Source of the DNA: Flavobacterium sp.
GTDB taxonomy: Bacteria; Bacteroidota; Bacteroidia; Flavobacteriales; Flavobacteriaceae
Reading direction: 5' to 3'
Assembly: GCF_039595935.1 (NCBI RefSeq)
Contig: NZ_JBCNKR010000005.1
Location: 248,001-312,000 of the forward strand
DNA: 64,000 nt
Shown here: positions 53,600 to 61,828 of the stretch, one piece after another
How positions within the stretch are numbered: position 1 is the first letter of the stretch
How the letters are laid out: each line of letters starts with the position of its first letter
Notes under the pieces: generated by a model
Told to the model about the DNA's origin: nothing
Database searches by the model: none
Seen by the model: only the letters and a program-made list of their open reading frames with translations
Made by a program: the position numbers and the translations under genes

Positions 53600-53742
53600 G
53601 ACTGAAAGGAGAAATCACACCAGCAGCTCGACAAAGATTGGCGATTTTCGTTATGGAGTTTCTTATGTGATTTCTCCTTTCAGTTGAAATAACAATACAG
53701 GACGTTTATTCCAAAATACAGCAATACATTTTTTTCGAAACG

Positions 53743-53777
53743 TGAAACCTGAAACTTGGAATTTGGAATTTGGAATT
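53743..53777. repeat. TGGAATT 7-nt ladder
   Basis: TGAAACC, TGAAACT, TGGAATT, TGGAATT and TGGAATT: five tandem 7-nt units in the gap between palindrome 3 and the tRNA genes. Confidence 0.7.
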
Positions 53778-53787
53778 TTTAAGGCAT

Positions 53788-53820
53788 AAAAAAACCACCA
53801 CATTTCTGTGATGGTTTTTT
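53788..53820 (-). terminator. Terminator of tRNA-Thr copy 1
   Basis: Hairpin ACCACCACA-TTTC-TGTGATGGT with A run on the left (U run on the transcript). Confidence 0.75.
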
Positions 53821-53821
53821 G

Positions 53822-53895
53822 AGCCGATAGAGGGACTCGAACCCACGACCTGCTGATTACAAATCAGCTGCTCTAGCCAGCTGAGCTACATCGGC
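53822..53895 (-). tRNA. tRNA-Thr(UGU), copy 1
   Basis: The complement folds as a cloverleaf: acceptor GCCGATG/TATCGGC, D arm GCTC...GAGC, anticodon arm GCTGA-TTTGTAA-TCAGC with anticodon TGT, T loop TTCGAGT. The T stem GTGGG/CCCTC has one U-U mismatch, identical in copy 2. CCA is not encoded. A consensus promoter is at 53916-53945. Confidence 0.95.
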
Positions 53896-53915
53896 GTTAT
53901 TTTTTATTTCGGGTG

Positions 53916-53945
53916 CAAAGATAAAATTGTTTTTTAATATTCCAA
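53916..53945 (-). promoter_or_regulatory. Promoter of tRNA-Thr copy 1
   Basis: Minus strand: TTG (complement of 53943-53945), 19-bp spacer, TATCTTTG (complement of 53916-53923). Confidence 0.65.
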
Positions 53946-53971
53946 AAATAATTTCACACATCTCTCTATTA

Positions 53972-54004
53972 TTAAAAAAACCATCACATTTCTGTGATGG
54001 TTTC
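53972..54004 (-). terminator. Terminator of tRNA-Thr copy 2
   Basis: Perfect stem AACCATCACA-TTTC-TGTGATGGTT with A7 on the left; a near-copy of the hairpin after copy 1. Confidence 0.8.
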
Positions 54005-54009
54005 CGTTG

Positions 54010-54083
54010 AGCCGATAGAGGGACTCGAACCCACGACCTGCTGATTACAAATCAGCTGCTCTAGCCAGCTGAGCTACATCGGC
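54010..54083 (-). tRNA. tRNA-Thr(UGU), copy 2
   Basis: Same sequence as the gene at 53822-53895, with the same anticodon TGT and the same T-stem mismatch. Each copy has its own promoter and terminator, so this is a tandem duplication of a whole transcription unit of about 190 bp. Confidence 0.95.
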
Positions 54084-54096
54084 CTCATTACGGGTG

Positions 54097-54126
54097 CAAA
54101 TATAAAGCGGTTTTTCAATTTCCCAA
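54097..54126 (-). promoter_or_regulatory. Promoter of tRNA-Thr copy 2
   Basis: Minus strand: TTG (complement of 54124-54126), 19-bp spacer, TATATTTG (complement of 54097-54104). Confidence 0.65.
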
Positions 54127-54159
54127 AATAAATTTGCACTTTTTTACACTTTTTTTTGC

Positions 54160-54426
54160 TTAAAGTGCGTTGATTTTTTCAATCAATTGATTAGCAGTTT
54201 GTTCTAATTCAACATTGATTTGTTTGAAATGTGCTTTTTTATTTTCAACGTTTTTTGCGTTCACTTTTGTAATCAAAGTATCAAATGCAGCGATAGCTTC
54301 ATCGATTAAAGCATTCGTTTCTGGAGTAGGATTTCCTGTTGTAGACATCTCAAACAAGTAAACTGCCTCAATAATATCTCCTAATACAAAATTGATGTCT
54401 TTCTTTAAATTTTTAACGTTTGCCAT
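54160..54426 (-). CDS. Small helical protein of unknown function
   Basis: This 88-residue acidic protein starts MANVKNLKKDINFVLGDIIE. ATG at 54426 is chosen because the longer in-frame TTG start (54456) falls inside a -7 element TACTTTTG (complement of 54454-54461). It is predicted all-helical with a coiled-coil-like C-terminal half (KAHFKQINVELEQTANQLIE). No signal peptide. I recognise no family. It is common in flavobacteria next to other genes, but no role is known to me. Confidence 0.72.
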   Translation of the reverse strand: MANVKNLKKDINFVLGDIIEAVYLFEMSTTGNPTPETNALIDEAIAAFDTLITKVNAKNVENKKAHFKQINVELEQTANQLIEKINAL

Positions 54427-54483
54427 TTTTATTATAATTTTAATTTGCGTCTGCAAAAGTACGCATAATCTTTAGATTAAGTG

Positions 54484-55455
54484 TTAAGAAATGTAAATTT
54501 CTAAAATTGAAGCTTTTCCGCTCAAAATAAATGCATTTATCGCAGCAGGAACTAAAACAGTATCTCCTTTAATGTAAGTATGTTTAAACCCTTCATATTC
54601 GATTTCGAAGCTTCCTTCAATACACATATAAACTGTAAATGTTTCTCCGTTTTTAGAAACCTCAACCTTATCTTCTAAAGGAAGGAAATTTGTTGTGAAA
54701 TAAGGACAATCTACAACTACGTTTGAAGTATTTGTTTTTGAATCGTATTTCTTTTGTGTATCAACTTTATTGTAGTTTATAGCGTCTAGTGCTAAATCTA
54801 CGTGCAATTCTCTTTTATTTCCCTGCGCATCCACACGATCAAAATCGTATAAACGATAGGTAATATCAGATGTTTGCTGAATTTCGGCAACAACCAATCC
54901 GGCGCCAATTGCGTGAACTGTTCCGGTTTCTAAAAAGAAAACATCTCCGGCTTTTGCCTTAACATCATCTAAAATAGAAACTAAACTATTATCGTGTAAA
55001 TGTTTTAAATATTCTTCTTTACTTGAATTTTCTTTAAACCCTACGATAATTCTTGAATCAGTATCAGCCTGCATTACGTACCACATTTCAGTTTTCCCGA
55101 ATGAATTGTGACGTTCTTTTGCTAATTTATCGTTTGGATGAACTTGTATCGAAAGATCTTCTCTGGCATCAAGATATTTAAAAAGTAACGGAAATTGCTT
55201 TCCAAAACGTTCGTAAACTCTTGTGCCCAAAATTTCATTTGGTGTTTCATTAATTAAATCCATTAATGATTTCCCTTTCAAATCTCCGTTGGCAACTGTA
55301 CTTACATCACCTTCAACTGTAGATAATTCCCAGCTTTCTCCGGTAATTTTAGAAGTGATAGGTTTGTTTAATAATGTTTTTAGTTTTTCTCCACCCCAAA
55401 TTCTTTCTTTCAGGATTGGTTCAAATTGAAGCGGATATAATTTTTCTGGTTTCAT
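54484..55455 (-). CDS. manA: Mannose-6-phosphate isomerase, class I
   Basis: This 323-residue zinc-dependent cupin isomerase interconverts fructose-6-phosphate and mannose-6-phosphate, feeding GDP-mannose and glycan synthesis. Zinc ligands: Q104 and H106 (LSIQVHPND), E123 (KTEMWYV) and the His in LETGTVHAIGAG near 181. Length fits the short class I type. It is 63 bp downstream of the peroxiredoxin gene in a row of same-strand genes (idi, queD, bcp, manA). Confidence 0.94.
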   Translation of the reverse strand: MKPEKLYPLQFEPILKERIWGGEKLKTLLNKPITSKITGESWELSTVEGDVSTVANGDLKGKSLMDLINETPNEILGTRVYERFGKQFPLLFKYLDAREDLSIQVHPNDKLAKERHNSFGKTEMWYVMQADTDSRIIVGFKENSSKEEYLKHLHDNSLVSILDDVKAKAGDVFFLETGTVHAIGAGLVVAEIQQTSDITYRLYDFDRVDAQGNKRELHVDLALDAINYNKVDTQKKYDSKTNTSNVVVDCPYFTTNFLPLEDKVEVSKNGETFTVYMCIEGSFEIEYEGFKHTYIKGDTVLVPAAINAFILSGKASILEIYIS

Positions 55456-55518
55456 AATTTCTAAATTTCGGCTAATATCTATATTAATTAAACAATGATG
55501 TAATACTATTTTCTAAAT

Positions 55519-55977
55519 CTATAATACTAATTCTTTTATTATTTCGAGTGCTTTCGGAATGTGTTTGGCTGCATTCATACTATCAAAAATATAAATAACC
55601 ACTCCGTTTCTGTCAATAACATACGTTACTCTTCCCGGTAAAAGCCCGAAAAGGTTATTTTTCACACCAAAAAGATGTCTTAATCTTTTATCCTGATCAG
55701 AAAGTAAAATAAAAGGCAGATTGTGTTTGTTTGCAAATTTATGATGTGATTTTACACTATCAGCACTAATACCAATTACTTCGGCTCCTAAATCTTTAAA
55801 ATCTTCATATTGGTCTCTAAAACTACAGGCTTCTGTTGTGCAGCCCGGAGTATTATCTTTTGGATAAAAATAAATCACCAATGGTTTTCGGCCTAAAACG
55901 CTCTGGCTTTCAAAAACTTCTCCGTGATTATCTTTCGCAGTAAAATTCGGAACTATATCTCCTATTTTTAATGACAT
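55519..55977 (-). CDS. bcp: Peroxiredoxin, BCP/PrxQ type
   Basis: This 152-residue thiol peroxidase reduces hydrogen peroxide and organic peroxides. Peroxidatic C46 (PGCTTEAC) and resolving C51 are five residues apart, the PrxQ pattern. YFYPKDNTPGC and the Arg in LPGRVTYVID complete the site. Cytosolic. It lies 3 bp downstream of queD, so probably in one operon. Confidence 0.95.
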   Translation of the reverse strand: MSLKIGDIVPNFTAKDNHGEVFESQSVLGRKPLVIYFYPKDNTPGCTTEACSFRDQYEDFKDLGAEVIGISADSVKSHHKFANKHNLPFILLSDQDKRLRHLFGVKNNLFGLLPGRVTYVIDRNGVVIYIFDSMNAAKHIPKALEIIKELVL

Positions 55978-55980
55978 TTA

Positions 55981-56391
55981 TTATTCTCCTTTATAAGTTA
56001 CAAAATTGCGTTCTGTTTCATAAAGCACGACTTCAAGATCAAAATCGGGCTGAATTCTTTTTCTAATTTTATTCCATATCACAACAGCAATATTTTCTGC
56101 AGTTGGATTCAAATCCTGAAATTCCGGAACATCCAGATTCAGGTTTTTGTGATCAAACGGAATTTCTACTTCTTCAAGTATAATATCCGCTAATACTTTC
56201 ACATCTAAAACAAAACCAGTTTCCGGGTCAATTTTTCCTGTAACACTTACTGTTAAACCATAATTATGACCATGAAAATTAGGATTGTTGCATTTTCCAA
56301 AAACGGCATTGTTCTTTTCTAATGACCAATCCTTCCTATGTAATCGATGTGCAGCATTAAAATGTGCTTTTCTTGATATGGTTACTCTCAT
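55981..56391 (-). CDS. queD: 6-carboxy-tetrahydropterin synthase
   Basis: QueD/PTPS-family enzyme of 136 residues that converts dihydroneopterin triphosphate to 6-carboxy-tetrahydropterin, the second step to queuosine. Zinc ligands H15, H40 and H42 (HFNAAHRL, NFHGHNYG); catalytic C34 (FGKCNNP); Glu in the C-terminal YETERN strand. No other queuosine gene is near. It starts 22 bp after idi. Confidence 0.92.
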   Translation of the reverse strand: MRVTISRKAHFNAAHRLHRKDWSLEKNNAVFGKCNNPNFHGHNYGLTVSVTGKIDPETGFVLDVKVLADIILEEVEIPFDHKNLNLDVPEFQDLNPTAENIAVVIWNKIRKRIQPDFDLEVVLYETERNFVTYKGE

Positions 56392-56413
56392 TTAGGTCTT
56401 TGGTTAGTTTGGG

Positions 56414-56941
56414 TTATAATTTATGGTCTTCGAGATAATGATCAAATTCATCAAAAATTATCTTAAACCAAACGGTATAAATTTCGGGCTGTTTTTCAAT
56501 ATCTGCTTTAACATCTTCAATACTCATCCATTTCCAGTCTTCTACTTCATCAGGATTTATAATTGGTTCTTCATTATAGTAACCAATCATAACATGATCG
56601 AGTTCATGTTCTGTTAAACCATTATCAAAAGGTGCTTTATAAATAAAATGAAACAACTCTTTCAATTCGGCCTTAAAGCCCATTTCTTCAAACAGTCTTC
56701 GGCTTCCTGCTTCGATATTGGTTTCGCCTTCACGCTGATGACTACAGCAGGTGTTTGTCCAGAGTAAAGGAGAATGGTATTTATGATGAGCACGCTGCTG
56801 CAGCATGATTTCGTTTTTATTATTCAAAATAAAAACCGAAAAAGCACGGTGCAATAGGGCTTTTTCATGTGCTTCTAATTTTGGCATTAAGCCAATCTGC
56901 TCATCGTTTTGATTAACTAATATTACGTTTTCTTCTGTCAT
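56414..56941 (-). CDS. idi: Isopentenyl-diphosphate delta-isomerase, type 1
   Basis: This 175-residue Nudix-fold isomerase interconverts IPP and DMAPP for isoprenoid synthesis. The active site is in WTNTCCSHQREGE (Cys 65/66) and the metal/acid region in TEHELDHVMIGYY. The RRLFEEMGF Nudix segment is present. A TATTTTTG -7 element (complement of 56959-56966) makes it the first gene of the idi-queD-bcp-manA row. The roughly 290 bp upstream hold that promoter and the msrB promoter only. Confidence 0.95.
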   Translation of the reverse strand: MTEENVILVNQNDEQIGLMPKLEAHEKALLHRAFSVFILNNKNEIMLQQRAHHKYHSPLLWTNTCCSHQREGETNIEAGSRRLFEEMGFKAELKELFHFIYKAPFDNGLTEHELDHVMIGYYNEEPIINPDEVEDWKWMSIEDVKADIEKQPEIYTVWFKIIFDEFDHYLEDHKL

Positions 56942-57199
56942 AAGGCTTCTTGAGCAAACAAAAATACGAAAAAAGAAATGGCTTAAAAACGCTGCTATAA
57001 GTTTGTCAAAAGCTTACTCTAAACGTATTTTCCTATTTAATTGATTTGCAACACAATAATTCAAACCAAAATTAAAAGCTGTTAAAATTAAGACATAAAA
57101 ACTACACTGCATTGTTTTACGTAACTAATAAAAAGTTAAAACATACTTAAATAAATCTCAATTGTAAGCCAGCCGACATTTCTGAGCAAAATCTCACCG

Positions 57200-57207
57200 T
57201 ATCTTTG
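57200..57207 (+). promoter_or_regulatory. -7 element of msrB-msrA
   Basis: TATCTTTG 28 bp before the msrB ATG; no clear TTG at the -33 position. Confidence 0.45.
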
Positions 57208-57235
57208 ATCTATACATTAAAGCATTCAAAAACAT

Positions 57236-57790
57236 ATGAAATCTAAAAACTTAATTTTCAGCCTTTGCTTTCTGGTTCCACTATTTATTTTACAAGCTTG
57301 TGGACAAAACACAAAAAAACAACCTGCAAAAATGGTTCCTATGGAAAATAAAATCAGTAAACCCGGAAATCCTTATTATTCAAACACCGACACTACCAAA
57401 TTAAACGTAAGCAATGCCGAATGGAAAAAAGTTCTTCCTGAGGATGTTTATGCTGTAATGCGTGAGGCAGATACAGAAAGACCTTTTACCGGAAAATACT
57501 GGAACACAGACGAAAAAGGAACGTATTACTGCGCTTCTTGTGGTAACCTGCTTTTCAGATCGACTGCCAAATTTTCGAGCAGCTGCGGCTGGCCAAGTTT
57601 CTTTGAGCAGGAAAACAAAAAAAGCATTGTTTTTAAAGAAGATAATTCACTTGGAATGGAAAGAACCGAAACACTTTGCGGGCGCTGCGGTGGACATTTA
57701 GGTCATATTTTTGATGATGGTCCTGAACCAACCGGAAAACGCTACTGCATGAATTCGATTGCTCTTGATTTTATTCCTGATAATAAATAA
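57236..57790 (+). CDS. msrB: Methionine-R-sulfoxide reductase, lipoprotein
   Basis: This 184-residue MsrB has a lipobox (FILQACGQ, Cys 22), so it acts in the periplasm or on the outer membrane. Zinc-type CxxC pairs are in YYCASCGNLLF and LCGRCGGHLGH; the catalytic Cys is in KRYCMNSIALDF near 171. It reduces the R epimer of methionine sulfoxide in proteins. msrA follows after 7 bp, giving an exported repair pair covering both epimers. Confidence 0.95.
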   Translation: MKSKNLIFSLCFLVPLFILQACGQNTKKQPAKMVPMENKISKPGNPYYSNTDTTKLNVSNAEWKKVLPEDVYAVMREADTERPFTGKYWNTDEKGTYYCASCGNLLFRSTAKFSSSCGWPSFFEQENKKSIVFKEDNSLGMERTETLCGRCGGHLGHIFDDGPEPTGKRYCMNSIALDFIPDNK

Positions 57791-57797
57791 TATAAAA

Positions 57798-58403
57798 ATG
57801 AAAAATATACTTTTAATCTGTCTTTTTGCTTTATCAGCAAGCGGATTTTCTCAAAACAAAAAACCAAATTTAGAAACTATAACTCTTGGCGGCGGCTGTT
57901 ATTGGTGTGTTGAAGCCGTATATGAAAATCTTGACGGAGTAAAATCTGTGGTTTCAGGATTTTCAGGAGGAAAAACGGTAGATCCTTCTTATGAAGATGT
58001 CTGTACCGGAACAACCGGACATGCCGAAGTGGTTCAGATTACATACGACAAAAACGTAACTGACATTAACGAAATCTTTAAAGTATTTTTTACCGTTCAC
58101 GATCCAACAACTTTAAACCGTCAGGGCGCTGATGTTGGAACACAGTATCGTTCTGTAATTTTTTACAAAAATGCCGAACAGAAAAAAGCTGCAGAAAGCA
58201 TTATTGCAGAATTAAATAAAGCTAAAGTTTACAACAATCCGATTGTAACGAAAGTTGAGCCTTTTAGAGTTTTTTATAAAGCTGAAGATTATCATCAGAA
58301 TTATTATGCAAACAACAAAAACCAGCCGTATTGCAAAATGGTAATTCAGCCGAAATTAGAAAAATTCGAAAAAGTCTTTAAAGACAAACTCAAAAAGAAA
58401 TAA
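57798..58403 (+). CDS. msrA: Methionine-S-sulfoxide reductase, exported
   Basis: This is a 201-residue MsrA. ATG 57798 gives a clear signal peptide (MKNILLICLFALSASGFS); an upstream in-frame ATG at 57759 overlaps msrB and adds a non-signal extension, so it is rejected. Catalytic C34 is in GGGCYWCVEA; SGFSGGKTVDPSYEDV and HDPTTLNRQGADVGTQYRS are typical. It reduces the S epimer. Together with msrB it protects envelope proteins from oxidation. Confidence 0.95.
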   Translation: MKNILLICLFALSASGFSQNKKPNLETITLGGGCYWCVEAVYENLDGVKSVVSGFSGGKTVDPSYEDVCTGTTGHAEVVQITYDKNVTDINEIFKVFFTVHDPTTLNRQGADVGTQYRSVIFYKNAEQKKAAESIIAELNKAKVYNNPIVTKVEPFRVFYKAEDYHQNYYANNKNQPYCKMVIQPKLEKFEKVFKDKLKKK

Positions 58404-58407
58404 GAAA

Positions 58408-58444
58408 TAAAAAAGGGAAATGAGCTAATTCATTTCCCTTTTTG
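58408..58444 (+). terminator. Terminator of msrB-msrA
   Basis: AAAAGGGAAATGA/TCATTTCCCTTTT stem followed by T residues. Confidence 0.8.
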
Positions 58445-58498
58445 TTTGCCCGAACTTTGTCAAAGTTTTAAACTTTGACAAAGCTGACTAGCTTAAAA

Positions 58499-58936
58499 TT
58501 ATTGCTTAGTCACTTTTTTAAATCGCATTACCGGTACGTCTTTATGGATTAAATTCAATTTTCCGTCTTTATCAACAGTATAACTGGTAACGTTTTTTAT
58601 TTGTTTTAAAAATTCCTGCTCTCCTCCGCCTTCACAAAACATCATCGTAGTTGGACCTGCTTCTCCAAAAGTCAAAGAATTTCCTTTTAAAGTATAAGGC
58701 GCGCTATAACCATTACATCCATTATTACCATAAACCCTAGTTTCTTTTTGATCAAAAGTGAGCTGTGGTTTTTTATTTGGGTACAATCCTTCAAAAGCAA
58801 TTCTTGGTCCAGAAATATATTCTAATTCCCAAGTTGTACCATATAGACCGCCTGAATTTTTAGTTTCTTTTGTCGCCATACAGGAAGCAAATAATAGAGT
58901 TAAAACTGAAACGACTGCAAGTGTGTATTTTTTCAT
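58499..58936 (-). CDS. META-domain (HslJ-like) lipoprotein
   Basis: This 145-residue lipoprotein (lipobox LFASCMAT, Cys 19) has one META domain: YGTTWELEYISGPRIAF, RVYGNNGCNGYSAPYTL and GEAGPTTMMFC. HslJ in E. coli is a heat-inducible META protein linked to novobiocin resistance; the role here is unknown. The 286 bp upstream, shared with aminopeptidase P, show no convincing promoter or repeat. Confidence 0.85.
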   Translation of the reverse strand: MKKYTLAVVSVLTLLFASCMATKETKNSGGLYGTTWELEYISGPRIAFEGLYPNKKPQLTFDQKETRVYGNNGCNGYSAPYTLKGNSLTFGEAGPTTMMFCEGGGEQEFLKQIKNVTSYTVDKDGKLNLIHKDVPVMRFKKVTKQ

Positions 58937-59222
58937 AAAAATGCATTTTTAGAGATTAATGTAATTTGTTATTTGAAGATTATATTATTCAGTAAAGATT
59001 CCCTTCTCAATATTTATGCCCAATTATTCAATTTTTCAAAAATACTATTCCTCAATAATTACCTAAAATTTCACTGTAAACTTAGATTTTGTGATCTCTA
59101 AGTTACACTATTTTACTCAAAATACTACAAATCAAAAACTTAAATCAAAACAGCTGATCGCATTTTTTTTGTAATTTGCATGCAATAAAAAACCAAAAAT
59201 CATCAAATAAAAAACCAAAAAA

Positions 59223-60626
59223 ATGAAGCAGTTTCTATTAATACTTGCATTCTTAGCCGGTATTTCTCAAATTCATTCTCAAGAAAACCTTCCAACAGAT
59301 TATCTTTCAAAAGAATTTCACAAAGGTCGACGTGAAGCTTTCAGAAATTTAATGCCTGCCAATTCTGTAGCTGTTATTTTTTCTTATCCTGAAAGAGTTT
59401 TCTCAAAAGATGTTAATTATAATTACCACGCAAATCCAGACATGTATTATTTAGCAGGTTATAAAGAACCTGATGCAGTTTTACTAATTTTTAAAGAAGA
59501 ACAAGGAACTGAAAAATACAATGAAGTTCTTTTTGTACGAGAAAGAAATGCTACCAGAGAAATGTGGACAGGAAGACGTCTGGGTGTTGAAGGAACAAAA
59601 TCTAAACTTGGTTTTACAACTGTTTTTAACGGAAAAGAGTTTGCCAATTTTGCTGTCGATTTTAAAAAATTCGATAAAATTATTTATGACAAAATCCCAA
59701 CTGATATTGCAGCGAGCAATAACATTGACAACTTATATTCTTTAGTACAATCTTTTAAAACTAAAGCAGAAATTACAAAAGAAAACGAGGCTTCGGTAGA
59801 TTTATTCACCAACATTACAAACTCTCTTCGCGAAATAAAAACTCCGGAAGAATTAGTATTAATGCGTAAAACCGTAAAACTTTCATGCATTGCACACAAC
59901 GAAGTAATGAAAGCAGTTGGTCCTGATATGAGCGAAAATGATGCTGACGGAATTCACGCATACGTTCACAGACATTATGGTGCAGAAGACGAAGGTTATC
60001 CGCCAATTGTAGGAGCTGGAGCAAATGGCTGTATTTTACATTATAATGACAACAACGCTACAAAAATCGACAATCAATTATTGTTAATGGATGTAGGTTC
60101 TGAATATCACGGTTATTCTGCAGACGTTACCAGAACAATTCCGGCAAACGGCAAATTTACCGAAGAACAAAAAGCCATTTATCAAATTGTTTACGAAGCT
60201 CAGGAAGAAGTTTTTAAACTTTGTAAAGAAGGAACTCCTATTCAGGATTTAAATAAAAGATCTCGAGAAGTGGTTGCGGCTGGATTAATAAAATTAGGAA
60301 TCATTACAGATCCTAAAGATGCCAGAATCTATTATCCGCACGGCTGTTCTCATTTTCTTGGTTTAGATGTTCACGACAAAGGAAATTACATGGGAACATT
60401 AAAAGAAAACATGATCCTGACGGTTGAACCTGGAATTTACATTCCGGCAAACAGTAAATGTGATAAAAAATGGTGGAATATTGGTGTTCGTATCGAAGAT
60501 GATATCTTAATGAAAAAAGATTCTTATGAAAATCTTTCCGAAGAATCTCCAAGAAAATGGCAGGATATCGAAGCTTTAGCAAAACAAAAAAGTACATTTA
60601 ACGAAATGAAATTTCCTAAAATATAA
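59223..60626 (+). CDS. Exported aminopeptidase P (Xaa-Pro aminopeptidase)
   Basis: This 467-residue M24 metalloprotease has a signal peptide (about 1-19, QIHSQEN). The N-terminal domain (GRREAFRNLMPANSVAVIFS) precedes the pita-bread domain with metal ligands in LLMDVGSEYHGYSADVTRT (Asp, Asp), GCSHFLGLDVHD (His), TVEPGIYIP (Glu) and VRIEDD (Glu). It removes N-terminal residues before proline, likely on imported peptides in the periplasm. It ends with terminator 60721-60755. Confidence 0.94.
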   Translation: MKQFLLILAFLAGISQIHSQENLPTDYLSKEFHKGRREAFRNLMPANSVAVIFSYPERVFSKDVNYNYHANPDMYYLAGYKEPDAVLLIFKEEQGTEKYNEVLFVRERNATREMWTGRRLGVEGTKSKLGFTTVFNGKEFANFAVDFKKFDKIIYDKIPTDIAASNNIDNLYSLVQSFKTKAEITKENEASVDLFTNITNSLREIKTPEELVLMRKTVKLSCIAHNEVMKAVGPDMSENDADGIHAYVHRHYGAEDEGYPPIVGAGANGCILHYNDNNATKIDNQLLLMDVGSEYHGYSADVTRTIPANGKFTEEQKAIYQIVYEAQEEVFKLCKEGTPIQDLNKRSREVVAAGLIKLGIITDPKDARIYYPHGCSHFLGLDVHDKGNYMGTLKENMILTVEPGIYIPANSKCDKKWWNIGVRIEDDILMKKDSYENLSEESPRKWQDIEALAKQKSTFNEMKFPKI

Positions 60627-60636
60627 TTTGCTTTTT

Positions 60637-60706
60637 GCCACAGATTAAAAGGATTATTAAGATTTTTTAAAATGAAATAATCTGCGAAAATCTTTTAATC
60701 TGTGGC
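60637..60706. repeat. GCCACA-type intergenic palindrome, copy B
   Basis: Left GCCACAGATTAAAAGGATT (60637-60655) and right AATCTTTTAATCTGTGGC (60689-60706) pair almost perfectly. It shares the right-arm phrase AATCTGCG...AATCTTTTAATCTGTGGC with copy A. Confidence 0.75.
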
Positions 60707-60720
60707 AAAAAACCAACAAC

Positions 60721-60755
60721 AAAAAGCCTCATTTAATTATTTAAGTGAGGCTTTT
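60721..60755 (+). terminator. Terminator of aminopeptidase P
   Basis: AAAAAGCCTCA/TGAGGCTTTTT hairpin with T-rich tail. Confidence 0.8.
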
Positions 60756-60798
60756 TCTTTGATTTTTCCCGTACTTTGTATTCTAAAAAATTAAAAAA

Positions 60799-61758
60799 AT
60801 GAAAGCACTTACCTTCTCTACTTTTGGAGATTCAAATGTTTTAGAATATATCGAAATCCCTAATCCGCAATTAAAAAGCGATGAAATTTTAGTCGAAATG
60901 AAAGCCATCGGACTAAATTTTGCAGACGTTTACCGCCGAAAAGGAAATTATCACCTAAAAGGAAATCCGCCTTTTATAGCTGGTTATGAAGGCGCCGGAA
61001 TTGTTGTCGATGCCAATAATCACCCTGAATATAAAGTAGGAGACCGCGTGGCTTTTGCCGATGTTCCGTTTGCTAATGCCGAATTAGTTGCCGTTAACAC
61101 AAATCATGTTCTTCCCTTACCTCAAGCTATTTCTTTTGAAACTGCCGCATCGGTTTTATTACAAGGCTTAACGGCTCATTATCTGGCAACTGACAGCCAT
61201 AAAACCTTAAAAGGAGAAACTGTTTTAATTCATGCAGTTGCTGGCGGAGTTGGACAGATCTTAACTCAAATCAGTAAACTTTTAGGTGCGAATGTTATTG
61301 GTTTAACTTCATCTGCTGAAAAAGCTAAAATTGGATTTGAACAAGGTGCTGACCATGTGTTTCTGTATAACGACGACTGGAAATCGCAGGTTTTTGATGT
61401 CGTATCAAAAGGTGTTGATGTAGCTTATGACAGTATTGGAAGCACTTTAAAAGATAGTTTTGAAGTTACAAAAGAATGCGGGCAAGTTGTTTTCTTCGGA
61501 ATGGCGGGCGGCGATCCGGAACCTGTAGATCCAAGAATGTTAATGGACGGTTCGAAAACCTTAACCGGAGGCGATTTATGGAGTTATTTAAATTCTAAAG
61601 AAGAAAGAATTAAACGCGCTGCGCAATTATTCAATTGGATTATCGAAGGAAAAATCAAACTTTCTGAACCAACATCTTTCAAATTATCCGAAGGAAAATT
61701 GGCACACGATTATCTGGAAAGCAGAAAAAGCACTGGAAAGATTATTTTGATTCCGTAA
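60799..61758 (+). CDS. Quinone oxidoreductase (MDR superfamily)
   Basis: This 319-residue medium-chain dehydrogenase/reductase lacks the structural zinc loop, as in NADPH:quinone reductases. N-terminal GroES-like domain: GLNFADVYRRKGNYHLKG and PFIAGYEGAGIV; Rossmann motif: HAVAGGVGQILTQISKLLGA near 140-160. The terminal SRKSTGKIILIP is standard. It reduces quinones or enones with NADPH in the cytosol. Monocistronic. Confidence 0.92.
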   Translation: MKALTFSTFGDSNVLEYIEIPNPQLKSDEILVEMKAIGLNFADVYRRKGNYHLKGNPPFIAGYEGAGIVVDANNHPEYKVGDRVAFADVPFANAELVAVNTNHVLPLPQAISFETAASVLLQGLTAHYLATDSHKTLKGETVLIHAVAGGVGQILTQISKLLGANVIGLTSSAEKAKIGFEQGADHVFLYNDDWKSQVFDVVSKGVDVAYDSIGSTLKDSFEVTKECGQVVFFGMAGGDPEPVDPRMLMDGSKTLTGGDLWSYLNSKEERIKRAAQLFNWIIEGKIKLSEPTSFKLSEGKLAHDYLESRKSTGKIILIP

Positions 61759-61780
61759 TAATCTGGACGTGCCACCAATA

Positions 61781-61828
61781 AAAAAAGGGACTGACTATGC
61801 AAACCGCTTAGTCGCCCCTTTTTTATTG
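61781..61828 (+). terminator. Terminator after the quinone oxidoreductase
   Basis: AAAAAAGGG-ACTGACTA with complement TAGTC and CCCCTTTTTT: an interrupted hairpin ending in T6. Confidence 0.6.

Larger units (their letters stand above)
52546..53693. repeat. REP-like palindrome 3, interrupted by the IS
   Basis: The left arm starts GTC (52546-52548) plus ATTTC, then after the IS continues GACTGAAAGGAGAAATCACA (53600-53619). The right arm 53666-53693 is complementary with two mismatches. The loop carries GCTCGACAAAGATTGGC, matching the complement of the palindrome 1 loop, though the arms differ widely. Confidence 0.88.

Noticed and set aside
54427..54456. TTG-initiated extension of the 88-residue protein
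   Set aside because: The TTG lies inside the TACTTTTG promoter element, upstream of the likely transcript start.
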